DNA from: Bipolaris cookei
Taxonomy: Eukaryota; Ascomycota; Dothideomycetes; Pleosporales; Pleosporaceae
Direction: 5' to 3'
Assembly: GCA_002286855.1 (NCBI GenBank)
Contig: NRSV01000047.1
Location: 186,938-250,937, forward strand
DNA: 64,000 nucleotides
Numbering within the stretch: the stretch's first letter is position 1; each line of letters begins with the position of its first letter. A model generated the notes under the pieces. The model saw only the letters and a list, made by a program, of their open reading frames with translations. It had not been told where the DNA came from and ran no database searches. This document shows positions 1-11,933 of this stretch, one piece after another. Made by a program: the position numbers and the translations under genes.

Positions 1-2499
1 CCACGATTGAACATCTCAAGAAGCGTTTGAAAAACTTTCGGTGGTCTTCAGTGCGATGCGACCAAACAGGTTACTATGTGACATTTGAAGAATCGAAGCG
101 TGGCGAAGACGAGACGGTTCGATGCTACAAGGAGTGCCACATGCAGGCTCTGTTTACGTATGTCATGAACATGGAGTGTAACCAGTATGGCGATCCCAAC
201 TACGAACGAAGTCCTAGTCCCGAGCGTGTAATTGCTGATAAGAAGCGAAAGGCAATGGAGAAGCGAATAGAAGAGGAGGAAGCTGAGGACCTGGAATGGG
301 AAAAGAAGCAGAGGGCAGACTCACTGGACCCTGTCCGGGCTGCGCTGGACGTTCTGAAGCAGGAGTTGCAGGAAAAGCTTCTTGGAGACATCAAGACTAA
401 ACTTGCCGCACCTACGATACTTGAGCTACTGGATCCTGAGTTGCACGTCGAGAAGCGCCGAAAGTACAACATTCCAGGTCCGCCAAAGAAGGACGAGGAT
501 GTTCGACCCCCAACGCTGCTCGCTCCAGGATTTGATACTCTCGGTGCAGGTACTCCGAGAGGTCGTAATGGAGGCCTTAGTGGCCGTGGTGGTCGTAGAG
601 GATTTGGTGCTTATGACCCCAGCACGAGACGTGGAAAGAAGCCTCCAAAGGTTATCAATGCGTTTGCCGACGAGCGAAGAAAGGCATCCGCGCCCAAGCC
701 TCGTGTGGCTCGTGGTTTGCATCGCCAGATGCTCGAAATGTTTGAGCCAGAAGAATCAGACGACGAGAACCGTAGCCAGTTGACACGCGGCACTGAAGAG
801 CAAGAGAGCCGACCTATCAGCCGAGCTCCTTCTACGGATATCGAAGATGAAGTGGAAGAGTCATCGAGAGCTCATCGTGCTAAGCGACGTCGCATTGAGA
901 CTGGTTGGGGCGAAGACAGTGATGAAGAGATGGACGATTCGCACGCGAGAAGTTTGCTTGCTCATTGTATTCACAAAGACCCTGAAAACATGGCGGAGAA
1001 AGAGCTGGAACAGGTTCTTGCAATTCTCCCACGCTCATCGCCAATCTGGAAGAAGGCCGACAAAGCGCTCAAGGGTTTTAGGAGGCTGCGGAAGATTGAA
1101 CAAGAGGCAGATGTAATCTTTGGTGTCGAAGGAAGCCCTATGGACAAGACGGAGCCCGAAGTTGTTGTTACCCAAGACGATGAGGCAAAGAAGTCTATCG
1201 AGACGACCGAACTCCCCGAAACACTCACATCGCTCAAGAAGAAGGCTGCCAAGCCAAAGAGAAAGACCAAGAAGCAAATTCAAGAAGAAGCGAAGGCTGC
1301 AAAGGTGGAAATCGCGGAGATTGAAGTACCTGCGGAAGAGGAGGCGCCTGAAGTCAAGGAGGTTACGGAGATCGCTGAGGAGGCGGTGGTCGAGGAAACT
1401 ACTCCAGAACAAGATGAGCGGGCTTCTTCTGTCTGCTGGAGCGTATCTCACGACATACCTCGCAAGACGGTTGATGATGACTTTAGTGTTGTCATGGACA
1501 TTGATGGTTGGCAGCATCTCCTCAAGGATGAAGAAGATTTGCGTCTTCTTAAGCAGGCAGTTGAGTCTATCGCTCCCGCCAGTATTGGAGACGCCCAGTC
1601 GTGGGCCTGGAAGCAAAAGTCCATCAAGCATCTCAACCGTAACGGCCAGGAGGGTGTTTCCCGCACTGAGACCAAGATTGAAGGATACTACGTTCCCAAC
1701 GCGACTGGCTCAGCTCGTACAGAAGGCATCAAGAAGATTCGCGAATCCGAGAAGTCGAAATACCTGCCTCATCGTATTCGCGTACAAAAGGAGCGCGAAG
1801 AACGCCAACGTCGTGCCAAGCAAGAAGAGCGAAGCGTCGTGTCGGTCGAAGGTTTCAAATTCCAGACGAGTGCCAACAAGGCGTCAACCGCAAACTCGCG
1901 TGCCAACCGTGCCAACAACCGCCGTATGGTTAACGACATTAATATCTCCAAGAACCTTTCTGGAGCTGAGGGTGATGCTCTCCGCTTCAACCAGCTCAAG
2001 AAGCGCAAGAAGCTGGTCAAGTTCGACCGTTCAGCCATCCACAACTGGGGTCTGTACGCCCAAGAACCGATTGCCGTCAACGACATGATTATTGAGTACG
2101 TTGGTGAAAAGGTCCGACAGCGTGTGGCCGATCTTCGAGAAGCCAAGTACGACATGCAAGGCGTAGGATCAAGTTACCTGTTCCGAATCGACGAAGATAC
2201 GGTCATTGATGCGACAAAGATGGGTGGTATTGCCCGGTTCATCAATCACTCTTGCACGCCCAATTGCACAGCCAAGATTATCCGTGTCGACAATACCAAG
2301 CGTATTGTCATTTATGCGTTGAGGGATATTCAGTCTGGTGAGTTTTCTCCGTGTTCCAGTTTTCTCAATGCAGTATCACTAATACAACTCTCTAGACGAG
2401 GAACTCACTTACGACTACAAATTCGAGCGTGAAATCGACGCTACGGATCGTATTCCTTGTCTCTGCGGCTCAATCGGTTGTAAGGGCTTCCTTAATTAG
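1..2499 (+). CDS. SET1: SET1 histone H3-K4 methyltransferase, 3' part
   Basis: Catalytic subunit of COMPASS, which methylates histone H3 lysine 4 in the nucleus. The reading frame is open from base 3 with no plausible start, so the 5' end lies outside the window. Visible in order: the end of an RNA-binding/N-terminal region, a long acidic and lysine-rich linker, an N-SET region around bases 1430-1800, and the SET domain from about 2000. SET motifs seen are NWGLYA, IIEYVGE, YLFRID and the cofactor/active-site motif RFINHSC. A 58-nt intron (2338-2395) joins to a last exon (2396-2499) encoding EELTYDYKFE and a post-SET cysteine cluster CLCGSIGCKGFLN, the usual Set1 ending. Family assignment is very secure. 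Confidence 0.95.
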
Positions 2500-3221
2500 G
2501 AATTTTCAACGGCACATATCCCCTCCCCCTTCTCTTCCTCCATCTCCACCGCCTCCTCCCTTCTTTTACTACTACAACTCTTCCAGTTCTTCCTCGTCCT
2601 TTTTCAACGCCCATCGATCAAATGCTTCAACGCTACTCCTTCCCCCATCATGCCTTACTTGCTCTGTACTCTACTTTGCATACCTGTTTATATATATTAC
2701 TCCTTTTTTTGTCCTCTCTTTTCAACCCACATTAGAATTTTAGCACGGGTTTAGGGGACTGTGCGATGGTCCTGTACTTCGTGGCGACGATGGTTGCGCT
2801 TTCTGCCATCGCCTTGTTTTTATCTTGTTTTTGTTTTCTCTTTTGATTCATTGACCACCCCTTCGATTTATGGGGGGTCAGGCTGCTTTGAGAAGAGTTT
2901 TTTTAGGAGGAAAAAATTCCATGTCCATCTGGGGTAATGAGGTGTGATAATGAGGATGAGGGCAGAGGGTGAGAGATGATTGTGTAAGAAGAAAATAGGC
3001 AAGGACGGAGAAGGAAAAGGGAGATGTCTAAAAGCTAATACGAATCAAACATTACACTGCTTCTACCGTTTTTTATACTACCAGTGTTGCTGATGATATT
3101 GGTTTAAAAGGGGGATAAGCCTTATATTTGAGAGGGAAAACAGACACTCATATCTATCTTCCTCATCCCGTTTGAAAAGATGGATATCAACAAGGTACGT
3201 TGTCCATACATTCATCTGTAT
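2500..3221. other. SET1 3' flank, no gene seen
   Basis: Pyrimidine-rich stretches just after the stop (2520-2720) look like a 3' UTR. At 3180 there is ATGGATATCAACAAG followed by GTACGT, which resembles a first exon and splice donor, but the repeat starting at 3222 follows and no second exon was found. Confidence 0.5.
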
Positions 3222-3463
3222 CTGTCCGAACCTAAATCAGGCACTAAGGGAGTGATCGTGTGACTCCGGTTCCCCACGGATACCTGTGCACGGACCCAGG
3301 AGTACATCAACCCTTTTTTCCTTTGAACATAGAACAGAGATAGCAATGAACTATAGTTACTTGCCACCCTCACTTACCTGCATGCTGTGTACACCGTGCA
3401 ACTAGCTGTATTGGCTTAGACATCTTGCTAACACCAAGCGCTGGCTAGCCAATAGAGTCCATT
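3222..3463 (-). repeat. Dispersed repeat copy, uninterrupted (empty site)
   Basis: About 240 bp that match, in reverse complement and at roughly 85-90% identity by eye, the two flanks of the transposon at 60.6-62.7 kb. The homology starts at CTGTCCG (3222) and ends after GAGTCCATT (3463). The transposon position corresponds to the TA at 3281-3282, which is single here and duplicated at the other copy. The nature of the host repeat is unknown; I see no coding capacity. Confidence 0.85.
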
Positions 3464-3845
3464 CAACACCATCTGTCTTTCATGCCGCTCACTCTCCGTC
3501 AATCAATTCCTCTATATCTAATCTCCCAGCTTTTTTTTGCCCATCCCTCACCCAGAAATTTCCTACCTAGGCTATGCAATTCCGTTTTCATCTATATCCA
3601 AACACTCCCTTTTAACCCGCTTGATGCAACACTATCCAATCCCATTCCCCTACTTCCCCTTTACCTTGCTCCTCAATACAATCCTAGCAACCCAGCACCC
3701 TCCTTGCCGTCATCTTCGTCCAACCCTCGAAGCCAGATTACCCGGCCCCATATACCAATCAATCGGCAATCCCAGCGTCAACGCCGTACTATCGGGATAC
3801 CTGGCCTCACTCCCACTTCTATCATGTCCATTAATCAGCCCCAGC
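3464..3845. other. Intergenic, no gene seen
   Basis: Pyrimidine-rich on the + strand. Open frames here are low-complexity and have no recognisable domain. It probably contains the 3' UTR of the regulator to the right. Confidence 0.5.
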
Positions 3846-5412
3846 TCACACACAAAAAAATAAGAAAAAACACAACGCAACGCACCTCGTACTATCCGCT
3901 TTGCCATCCTTCTGCCTCCCCAGCACCCCCAGAATAACACTAGCCTCCTGAGTCCCAAAATGGCTTGCCATGTTCTCTAGTTGAGCTACGCCCCAGTCCC
4001 GTGTGTGGAATGGTGCATGCGGCGCCCATGCGACGACGTAAATGGCGAAAATCATGACGTAGACGTCGAGCGTGTGCGGTACGGTATGTGTATGCAGTTT
4101 TGCTGGGGTTTCACCGCTGGGGAGCTTGTGGGAGGCGGCGTAAGAGCAGTGTGTCATGTGGGGCAGGGAGGCGCAGATTTCGTTTGTCATTTTCGAGATT
4201 GTCATTTTGGCTGTCTCAGCTATTGAGGAGGTGGAGGGGGAGGAGGGGGAAAGGGAAGCAAGGATTTCTTCGCAGAGAAGGATGCGGGTCAGGCGGAGGA
4301 CATTCCACATTTGGGCTATGGTGCGGGAGGGGTAGATGGTGTAGGTTGGTGGAAGACCGTCGGGGAGTGCGCCTTTGGGGTCGGCGTTGGGGAAGGGGTA
4401 GGAAGTGTAGGTCCAGAAGGGTGAGGCGGAGTCAGCGATTGCAGCGAGTTCGGCGTCTAAAAGGATGTTCTTGGATATTTTTTCGGCAGGGGTTATAGTG
4501 CCATGTAGTGCTGAGGCGGCTAGGTCTGTGGCTTCGAGGATGAGGCCGCTGAGTTTCCATTTGGGGTCGGAAGTGTCGAGGAACTGGGTAGCGTGGTGGC
4601 GGATCTGGCGGATGATGGTGTCTGTTGCTCTGCCTGTGCTGAGCGCGGTGAGCGTGCCGTTTAAAGATAGGCCCGCTACTGCTGCTATTTCTTGTGCCGT
4701 GAAGGATTCCACGCCCCGGAGTTTGACGACCGCGAATGCGCCTGCGACGTGCGTGTGTTTATCGTCTCCGACTGCGGACGCGGATTTGGAAAGTTTCTCG
4801 AAGAGGTCGAGGAGGAGTGCGCCTTCGAACGTGGATTTCGCTTGTACTGCGCCGGGTGTCTGAAGCAATGCGTTGATGCTGCGGAGTGCCTCGCAGTACT
4901 TTCTGCGTCCGAGATTTTGCGCCGTCTGTGATGAGACCTGATGGGATAGGAACGCCAGGCTGACTGCCTCGATAGCAAGTGTGATATGGGCAGGGGCATC
5001 GGGCGAGTCGAGATAGTCGTTCAGAAAACCCCATGTCCGACCAAAGTCCGAGACGTAGTACCTGAAGAATATGTCGCGACTTATGACTTGTATGTCTTGA
5101 GGTAGGTGCTGGACTTTGAATTTGGGTATGCTGTCAGTGCCCAGGTTCTGCCGTGTAGTAGATTCGTTATTGGCCTTTGCTAGGAATCTGTTCCTAACAA
5201 GCTCAGATTCATCAGTGAACCGCAACTCGGAGGTGTCTCGATACCCGCTGCATGTTATTCCTACGCGTGTACACGAGCTGCAATGGGGGCGCTGTAGGTC
5301 ACACTAGGGCCAAGTTAAGCTCTGAACAGTAATAATTCTATGCGGAGCGTACACGTAATCTTCTCTTCCTGCACCTTTCGCAGGCCTTGGAAGGAATTCC
5401 GCGGAACACCAT
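3846..5412 (-). CDS. Zn2Cys6 transcription factor
   Basis: Predicted nuclear DNA-binding regulator of about 505 residues. The start ATG at 5412 gives a 20-codon first exon (5353-5412) encoding CERCRKRRLR. A 49-nt intron (5304-5352, GTACGC to CTAG) splits the zinc cluster, and exon 2 (3846-5303) continues CDLQRPHCSSC and then CSGYRD. The six cysteines are thus split across the intron, a common arrangement in this family. The rest resembles the fungal-specific transcription factor domain, with helices such as ALRSINALLQTPGA. The last residues (hydrophobic FFLFFCV) may come from reading past a real 3' splice site. No target can be inferred. Confidence 0.85.
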
Positions 5413-5809
5413 CTTGCTGTTGGTCCTAGGGCTGTGAATAATGAAGCACGGGTTGGATAAAGCACTCTCCTGGTAAGGTGCCAAGCTTAGGATGTAACAA
5501 TGGAATATGCCGAAGTAACCAAAGGATTGAGTAATACTCGTGATGCGCTCCGAAAAACTGGTTGCAACTCAAATGAATGAGGTAGTATGTCAAATACGCT
5601 AGGCCCAATATGGTATGCAATTCGTGCAGAGCTGATTTCGTATAGCCATTGATACCTGGTAAAAATAAGCGATGCGATATGGAATTAGGCTATACACAAT
5701 ACCCATTGTTCAGCCTAGAGGATGGAGTTGCCCTTTCGAGATAATAGAACATGAATTGTGCAGCAGTGAACATGGACCAGTGCGATACACTTGAAGACTG
5801 ATTAGACGT
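5413..5809. other. Intergenic, no gene seen
   Basis: Promoter side of the Zn2Cys6 gene and 3' side of the EXS gene, both on the minus strand. No recognisable element. Confidence 0.5.
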
Positions 5810-7157
5810 CTAATCACTATCATCATCATACCTGTTCCCTGCACCCACGTCCCCTAGTAAGACATCGTCGGGAGCCGGGCCCTTGTGGTTTCTGACCCAC
5901 TCAGTCTCCACACGGAAAAAGATCCATATCCACCTCCTGAGCACCTCGAGCACTTCCATTGTAAAAATCCCGCCTTCCAAATCATTAAAGTGGTCGAGGT
6001 GTACACTGAGTTTCAGGCTCCATGTACATCTTAGCAAGGCATCGACGACAACGGCAGCATAGTAAAACTCTTTTGCGTGGAACCAGCGATGGCGGCGTAA
6101 GCCCCAGGGATATTCGGGCGAATTTCGGGTGCGGGCGCTGGAGAAGAGCGTCAGATCCCAGTCTTTGGCTACATCCCAGTAATAGGAGTAGCCAGAATTT
6201 ATAATGACAGCGAAGAGCCACATGCGGTAGAGCGTGGCTTCTGAGACGCCGAAGCTCGAAGGGTCGGGCGAGCGCTGCAATGCACTCAGGATGATGACGG
6301 GGAACGCAGTTGAATATTTTGCTGCGTTGGCCAAGTGCGTGCCTCCCCAACCGGTGGCCGGATTGGTCTGGCCGGTACGCTCATTTCCTCTTTTGACACG
6401 GTAGTACTCTGTGATGCATTGCCGAAAGCGGATCAAATAGGGCACCGCGATAATAAAGGGAACCCAGAAAGTGCCACCACAGTTGCGATTAGGCGCGGCA
6501 GTAGAGCGTTGTCCCGGCGAGAAAAACATGCATAATGAAATGAACAAATCACCAAGGACTTTAGCGTAACTTGTCAACGCATCTGCAAGCAATATGTCTC
6601 CAAACTTCCCGTCTTGCGCTTCAGCAATGCCACCAGTGCTGATGCGCTTCAGTGTTGCGAGTGTCCGCGAACGTCCATTGCGGCTGACAAAAGGTACTGG
6701 CGCAATGAAGCCTATAACAAGGACGAGTAGGTAGAGATTTGGAAGGATCTCCCAATCTGCGATGGCTTTGGTGTTACCATGGGTAAGCGCCCAGAAAAGG
6801 AGGAGCGAAAGGGCGAGAGGGATGGAGAGGAAGGTTGCGATACGGTAGCAGGAGAGGTGATGCGATGGGTGATGCGGCGAGGCGCGCGATGGATAGCGGA
6901 TTAGAGAGGGGACGTCGATTTTTATGAGAGAGAGGTAGTGAAGGTTGAGGCCCCATGCCCATATACCTGTGTAGGTTGTCAGTCGCGAGCAACATTGGAA
7001 GCATATGGTATGGGAAGGATAGCAGAAGGCTGGTTAGCAGCCAATCGCTAACAGGGCTATGCATACCAAGCACGATGATGAGAGCGACGCGGTATGGCAA
7101 AGGTAAGATTCGAGTGAAGCCATCGATTTCCGGCTCGATAGCAGGATCACCGTCCAT
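5810..7157 (-). CDS. EXS-domain membrane protein, ERD1-like
   Basis: Two exons (7067-7157 and 5810-6966) around a 100-nt intron (6967-7066) give 415 residues from the ATG at 7157. The N-terminal half has several hydrophobic segments. The C-terminal half carries EXS-family signatures: SYAKVLGDL, WVPFIIAVPYLIRFRQC, NAAKYSTAFPV, YSYYWDVAKDWDL, RWIWIFFRVETEWVRN. There is no N-terminal SPX domain, so it fits the short Erd1 type, involved in Golgi protein retention and phosphate recycling in yeast, better than phosphate exporters of the SYG1/XPR1 type. The acidic tail DDDSD ends the protein. Confidence 0.85.
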
Positions 7158-7806
7158 ATCTCGATCGCGCGTAGAGTGTAGTGGCCGTGGCTGCGTCCCA
7201 GCTTTTCTTGTGTCGAGCAGTCATGAAGCTCGTTCGAAAAAGTGTCCACGCTGAATTCAATCTTGTCTCTTCTTAAGAACCCTCGGTCGCGTGGGCGCAA
7301 AGGGGGCAAGGTAATCAATTCTACGTGCAAGATAGCGTGTCCACTTCCCCCAAAGGCTTTCCAACCAAATTAAAATTAAACACCAGCCATAGCACTGAGC
7401 CACAAGCGCGTTACGTCAGCGAGCAGAGGTGTGGCACAGCAGTTTCTGGCGAGAGTGGGTCTGAGTGTCCTCGGAAGCTTTGCCCAAAGTACGCAGCCAT
7501 GACGCGACCATCGCGACACAAACACAACGCCTCCCCGTTGTGTGCAATTGGGTATATGAATTGACGGGGTGGAAGAGTCGCCCAGATCTTGGAACCGGTT
7601 GCACTATTTGCTTCTTCTCCACAGTCTAACAACTGCCCTGTTTCTTGAATAAACCCCAAGCCCAAGTTTCAATTGCATTCCAAACTCACTTGCTCACCTT
7701 TGACATTCTCAAAAAAAAACATCACGCGCTTACATCGCACCTTCACACCACCACACCCACACCCGTATTATTGCGACTAGACAGATACCAAAGCGCACAA
7801 GTAACC
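7158..7806. other. Divergent promoter region
   Basis: Separates the ERD1-like gene (minus) from the small membrane-anchored protein gene (plus). Pyrimidine/adenine-rich tracts at 7690-7790 look like the leader of the downstream gene. No further element recognised. Confidence 0.45.
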
Positions 7807-8280
7807 ATGTCTCCTCTTTCTGTGCCCAAAATTTTCATGGCTGGCGGTGCTGTCGGCTTCGGTTACTACCTATACATGCGCCAATACTGGTTCCCCAACC
7901 CATACAAGACCCAGGGCGTGCAGAATATCGAGGACCGCTTCTCTTCCGGCGGCGCCGCGCCTACGCATACTCCCGCTGTTGCGAGCCAGCGCGGTACGGG
8001 TACTTTGAAGCCCCAGACTGACCATCTGGAAGTCACAACGCATAATTTACTGACATCCTTTTGCAGGTAGCTCGACGGCTAACGACGGAAGACATGGTGG
8101 TCCCAGTAAGGGCCCTGACTCAGAGTACTTCAAGGGAAACATTAGCAGTCAGCAGAGCGAGGTGAGTTGTCTTCTGAGACATGGAGCGTGTGTGGGGATA
8201 AAAGCTAATAGGCCGTGTTATAGCCTGTCTGGCCGGAAAAGTTCTACCAGCAGCAGTACAACAACCCCAAGGGCAAATAA
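7807..8280 (+). CDS. Small conserved-looking protein with N-terminal membrane anchor
   Basis: Three exons (7807-7999, 8067-8161, 8224-8280) give 114 residues. Introns of 67 and 62 nt have GT-AG ends and keep frame. The protein starts MSPLSVPKIFMAGGAVGFGYYLYMR when read across two parts: a short N-terminus (residues 1-10) and one hydrophobic glycine-rich helix (about 10-25) followed by basic residues. The remainder is Gly/Ser/Gln-rich and ends with YNNPKGK. I do not recognise the family. An N-terminal helix followed by a positive charge suits a mitochondrial inner-membrane or ER anchor; that is inference. Clean splicing argues for a real gene. Confidence 0.75.
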
Positions 8281-8633
8281 GCGCTTTCTGATTGGAATCT
8301 CGAGGGAATATATATGAGCGTGGAACTGTGTTGATGGGGTGCGACGGATATCGTGTGCATGGCATCATTGGCGTTTGAAAAAGAGAGAAAAAATACATAA
8401 TCACGTCTTGCATACATTTAAACCCAACCGTAAATGCTGTGAGGCTAGATGCATGGCAATTTCGAACAATAAAAAATAATCTCAAGCTATTCCCCAACTG
8501 TGTGTGTGTGTCATGTTGACATGCAATTACTCTAACCTCCAATCCCATGAAAACCATGCTGTCATGGTAAATCATGTCTACTGCTCGTCATGTTTCTATA
8601 AATCGGCGCCCATGCCTATAGTCTACGTCACTT
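8281..8633. other. Convergent 3' region
   Basis: Shared 3' flank of the small protein gene and the thioesterase gene. A short TG-dinucleotide run lies near 8500. No gene seen. Confidence 0.5.
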
Positions 8634-9635
8634 CTACATCTTGGCATCGCTGACCCGTCTCGGAGCCGTGTTCCTACTAGCGTCTACAACAAGTCCCACG
8701 TGATGGCTCAGAGCCACCAACTCGCCCTCAGCGTCATGTACCAACACCTCTATGTCCATCCTGCCTTTGAAAACCTTCTTCATCTCCACCCTGACCCGCA
8801 GCCACTTGACGCCCTCTGGTGGCAGCGACTTCTTGAAATCGAGGTTCAGCAGCAAAGTCGGGTACCAGAACGGGCCTGTGCCCTTCTCCTTGAACCTCTC
8901 CACAAGCTGCGGAAACATGTCTGCCACGAATCCAATCGATGAGTCGTTGAAATTGCTGCCGTCTGCAAAGCAGAGCCATTCGTCTGCCGTGTTTGCGGCA
9001 GGATGGCCTTGCCGAGGAAAGTGGAATAGGACTTTGCTAGTCGCCTTGCGGAAGCTAGCGTATGGCAATTCGGAGTGCCGTTCCCACAATGTATCTTCAT
9101 CTTTTTCTAGCTTTGATATATCGACAGAGGCTATTGGGGGCGAGAGCTGGTACTCTGTGTCGTAGGAGACGCCAGATTCCGTGTTCATGTTAGAATTGGT
9201 TACGTAGGCAACGATTTCTTGTCGCCCGTCCTGCTTCATGCTCACGTGCACGACAGAGGTCTGGCGACCGAGCTTGACATCGTCGACAGTGAACATTGCT
9301 GGCCCGACTTGGGTTCGTCGCAGGAACTCCACATGCAGGGCAATTGTGTGGGGTTGGTTTTGTGCTGACAAGGTGGTGCTGAAATGCGCCTTGACTACTT
9401 CGAGGAGACTGACATGGTTTGGTTAGTGGACACGTATCCGTGTTTTTAAGGTTCTCTCACCATCCAATAACATATCCACCGTTCGGGACTATGCATATCA
9501 GTAAGAATGACCCATTGTGATGGGTATGTCGAATCTGTACGTACCAGTTCCGATGCACCAATCATCATGTAGTGTACAGGAGTAGGTGTTGGTGGAGAGC
9601 TTCTGTACCGCGGTAGCTTCTTGCCAACCCGGCAT
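8634..9635 (-). CDS. Acyl-CoA thioesterase-like HotDog protein, PTS1-like end
   Basis: Predicted to hydrolyse acyl-CoA thioesters. Three exons (9545-9635, 9461-9488, 8634-9408) with introns of 56 and 52 nt give 297 residues from the ATG at 9635. After splicing the N-terminus reads HDDWCIGT then VPNGGYVIGC, the glycine-rich active-site helix typical of TesB/4HBT_3-type thioesterases. HTIALHVEFLRRT and a second half with EWLCFADGSNF and GPFWYPTLLLNLDFKKS match a double-HotDog layout. The C-terminus is DAKM; AKM fits the PTS1 consensus [SAC][KRH][LM], suggesting peroxisomal import. It is transcribed away from the acyl-CoA ligase across a 388-bp promoter. Confidence 0.85.
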
Positions 9636-10023
9636 GATGGCGACCTGTTAGATTTTGGATTGAATATGTATCTCTCGGTGCCCTTTACATGGGTAGTGTT
9701 GATATTATCAGATAACATTCACGGTGGACGTCACACCGCAATGAGAACCTCGGAAGCGCCCAGCTACTATCTTTGCGCTAACACTAAAAGAGGAAAGAGC
9801 CTCGGTTGTGGCCCTCCCCAGGTGTGGGGTGAACCCCGGCTCAAACATCGTCGCACGCCCTTGACAAGCCGCCTCCGACGGTAGGGCGTTCCGCCCGAGG
9901 TCCTATGTAGAAAGCGTCTGCCGTTCTCGTTTTGGCTTCCTTCCACTTTACATCCTGCTTCTTCCGTGCGTTTGCCTACGGTAAGCCGAGTAGCATATCA
10001 TCAAATTGAATTTAATTGCCAAG
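9636..10023. promoter_or_regulatory. Divergent promoter with three CCTCGG motifs
   Basis: The 388 bp between the ATGs of the thioesterase and the acyl-CoA ligase contain CCTCGG at 9748-9753 and 9800-9805, and its complement CCGAGG at 9895-9900. CCTCGG is the established core of the FarA/FarB (Ctf1-type) fatty-acid-responsive regulators of filamentous ascomycetes. Three in this length is well above chance expectation (about 0.2 for both strands). That the motifs are used here is inference. Confidence 0.65.
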
Positions 10024-11933
10024 ATGCCTTCCGAGAGCCAGTACCTCAGCTTGCCCATTCCAGATGTGGATCTCGTGAGTGTCTTCCAGTCCCGGGAACA
10101 AGCTCGTATCCTGGTTCCATGTGCTGACGTTTGGACGACATTCCTAGTGGACGTTTCTGTTTGAGAGAAAGGAAAAGCCGTTTGCAGATGACAAAGGTAG
10201 TCTTACACGCAATCACCGTCTTTCTTCGTGTAGACACCGAGCTGACGAGGCTGAATAGTAATCTACTATGATCCATACACCACACGTTCGTATACCTACG
10301 CACAAGTCAAAGATGCTGCTATCACTTTCGGAAAAGGCTTGAAAGCACTCTGGGACTGGCGCAAGGGTGATGTACTTGCATTGTACACACCTAACTGTAT
10401 CGACACTCCAGCGATCATGTGGGGATGTCACTGGGCAGGTGGTGTGCTGTCGCCTGCTAACCCAAACTACACGGTCGATGAGCTTGCTTTCCAGCTCAAA
10501 GACTCTGGTGCAAAGGGCTTGGTAACACAGTTGCCCTTTATCGAAAATGCGCAAGAGGCTGCAAGGAAGGTCGGAATGCCTCTAGACAGGGTGATCATCA
10601 TGGGAGATCAGAGAGACCCTTCATTCAAAGTGAAGCACTTTACAGGTATCATTAACACAGCTGAAAGTTCCAAGCTTAGGAGGACAAAGGCAAGCAATCC
10701 AGCCGAAGATCTGGCATTTTTGGTGTACAGCTCTGGCACTACTGGTCATCCAAAGGGCGTCATGCTTACCCATCGAAATATTGTGGCTAACACAATGATG
10801 ATTAAAGCTGGAGAGGCTGGAAACCTGAAGCCAACTGGAGGACCTACTGGTGAAGGAGACAAGCTCCTTGCCTTTTTGCCTTTTTTTCATATCTACGGTA
10901 GGCTGAACATATTGTATTGAACCCAAGAAGTATCTGCTAACAATCAACAGGTCTGACATGCCTGATCCACCAGAGCTTGTTCTCTGGCCTCCAGCTTGTT
11001 GTGATGCCAAAGTTTGACCTTGAGGATTTTTGCAGGTTCATCCAAGAACTCAAAATCACATTCGCCTATGTCGTTCCGCCCATTGTCCTTTTGCTGAGCA
11101 AGCACCCCTTGGTATCTAATTACGATCTCAGCACCATCCGCATGATGAACTCCGGAGCTGCACCACTGACGCGAGAGCTTGTGGATGCAGTATACAACAG
11201 ACTGAAAATTCCTGTGAAGCAGGGATACGGCCTTTCGGAAACAAGTCCTACCACGCATACACAGCCATGGGAAGATTGGAACAGGACGATTGGCTCAGTT
11301 GGTAAACTGTTACCTTATCAGACAGCCAAGTACATGTCTCCGGATGAGAAAGAGATGGCCGTTGGCGAGGTTGGAGAGCTTTGGATCAAGGGACCCAACG
11401 TTTTCAAGGGTTACCTGAACAACCCAGAAGGAACTGCACACGCAAAGACAGCCGATGGGTATTTCAAGACCGGTGATGTTGGATATCAAGACAAGGACGG
11501 CAATTTCTATATTACGGACCGTGTCAAGGAGCTCATCAAGTACAAGGGTTTCCAGGTGCCACCGGCGGAGCTTGAGGGCATTCTAGTCTCTCACCCGAAG
11601 GTTAAGTATGTTTTGCCGATATACTCCACGTCGAATGCTTGCTAATGTTTTTCTTCTAGTGACGTGGCGGTAATAGGCGTATACAGCAAAGACGATGCAA
11701 CAGAGCTTCCAAGGGCTTACATTGTACCCAAAGATGGTCTTGGCAAGACCGACACAAACGCAAAGGAGATTATAGATTGGTTGAGCACAAAGGTGGCGCA
11801 TCATAAGAGACTGAGGGGCGGTGTGAGGTGGGTGGATGAGATTCCTAAGTCGATAAGCGGAAAGATTCTCAGGAGGGTGCTCAAGCTTAAGGCGCAGGAG
11901 GAGGAAGAGGCGAAGGAGAAGGCGAAGTTGTAG
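10024..11933 (+). CDS. Peroxisomal 4-coumarate-CoA ligase-like acyl-CoA ligase
   Basis: ATP-dependent acyl/aryl-CoA synthetase of the ANL superfamily, 555 residues. Five exons: 10024-10074, 10148-10196, 10259-10897, 10951-11605, 11660-11933; all introns are 53-73 nt with GT-AG ends and intact frame. The AMP-binding P-loop LVYSSGTTGHPKGV lies near residues 188-202. GYGLSETSPTTH, the YFKTGDVGYQDKDG motif, the ITDRVKELIKYKGFQVPP hinge and the C-terminal lysine region SISGKILRR follow in order. The protein ends KAKL; AKL is a canonical PTS1, so the enzyme is likely peroxisomal. A broken relative with the same AKL end lies at 18.8 kb. The substrate cannot be told from sequence. Confidence 0.92.

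Noticed and set aside
3180..3200. Possible first exon MDINK with a GTACGT donor
   Set aside because: No downstream exon found before or after the repeat; five codons alone are not evidence.
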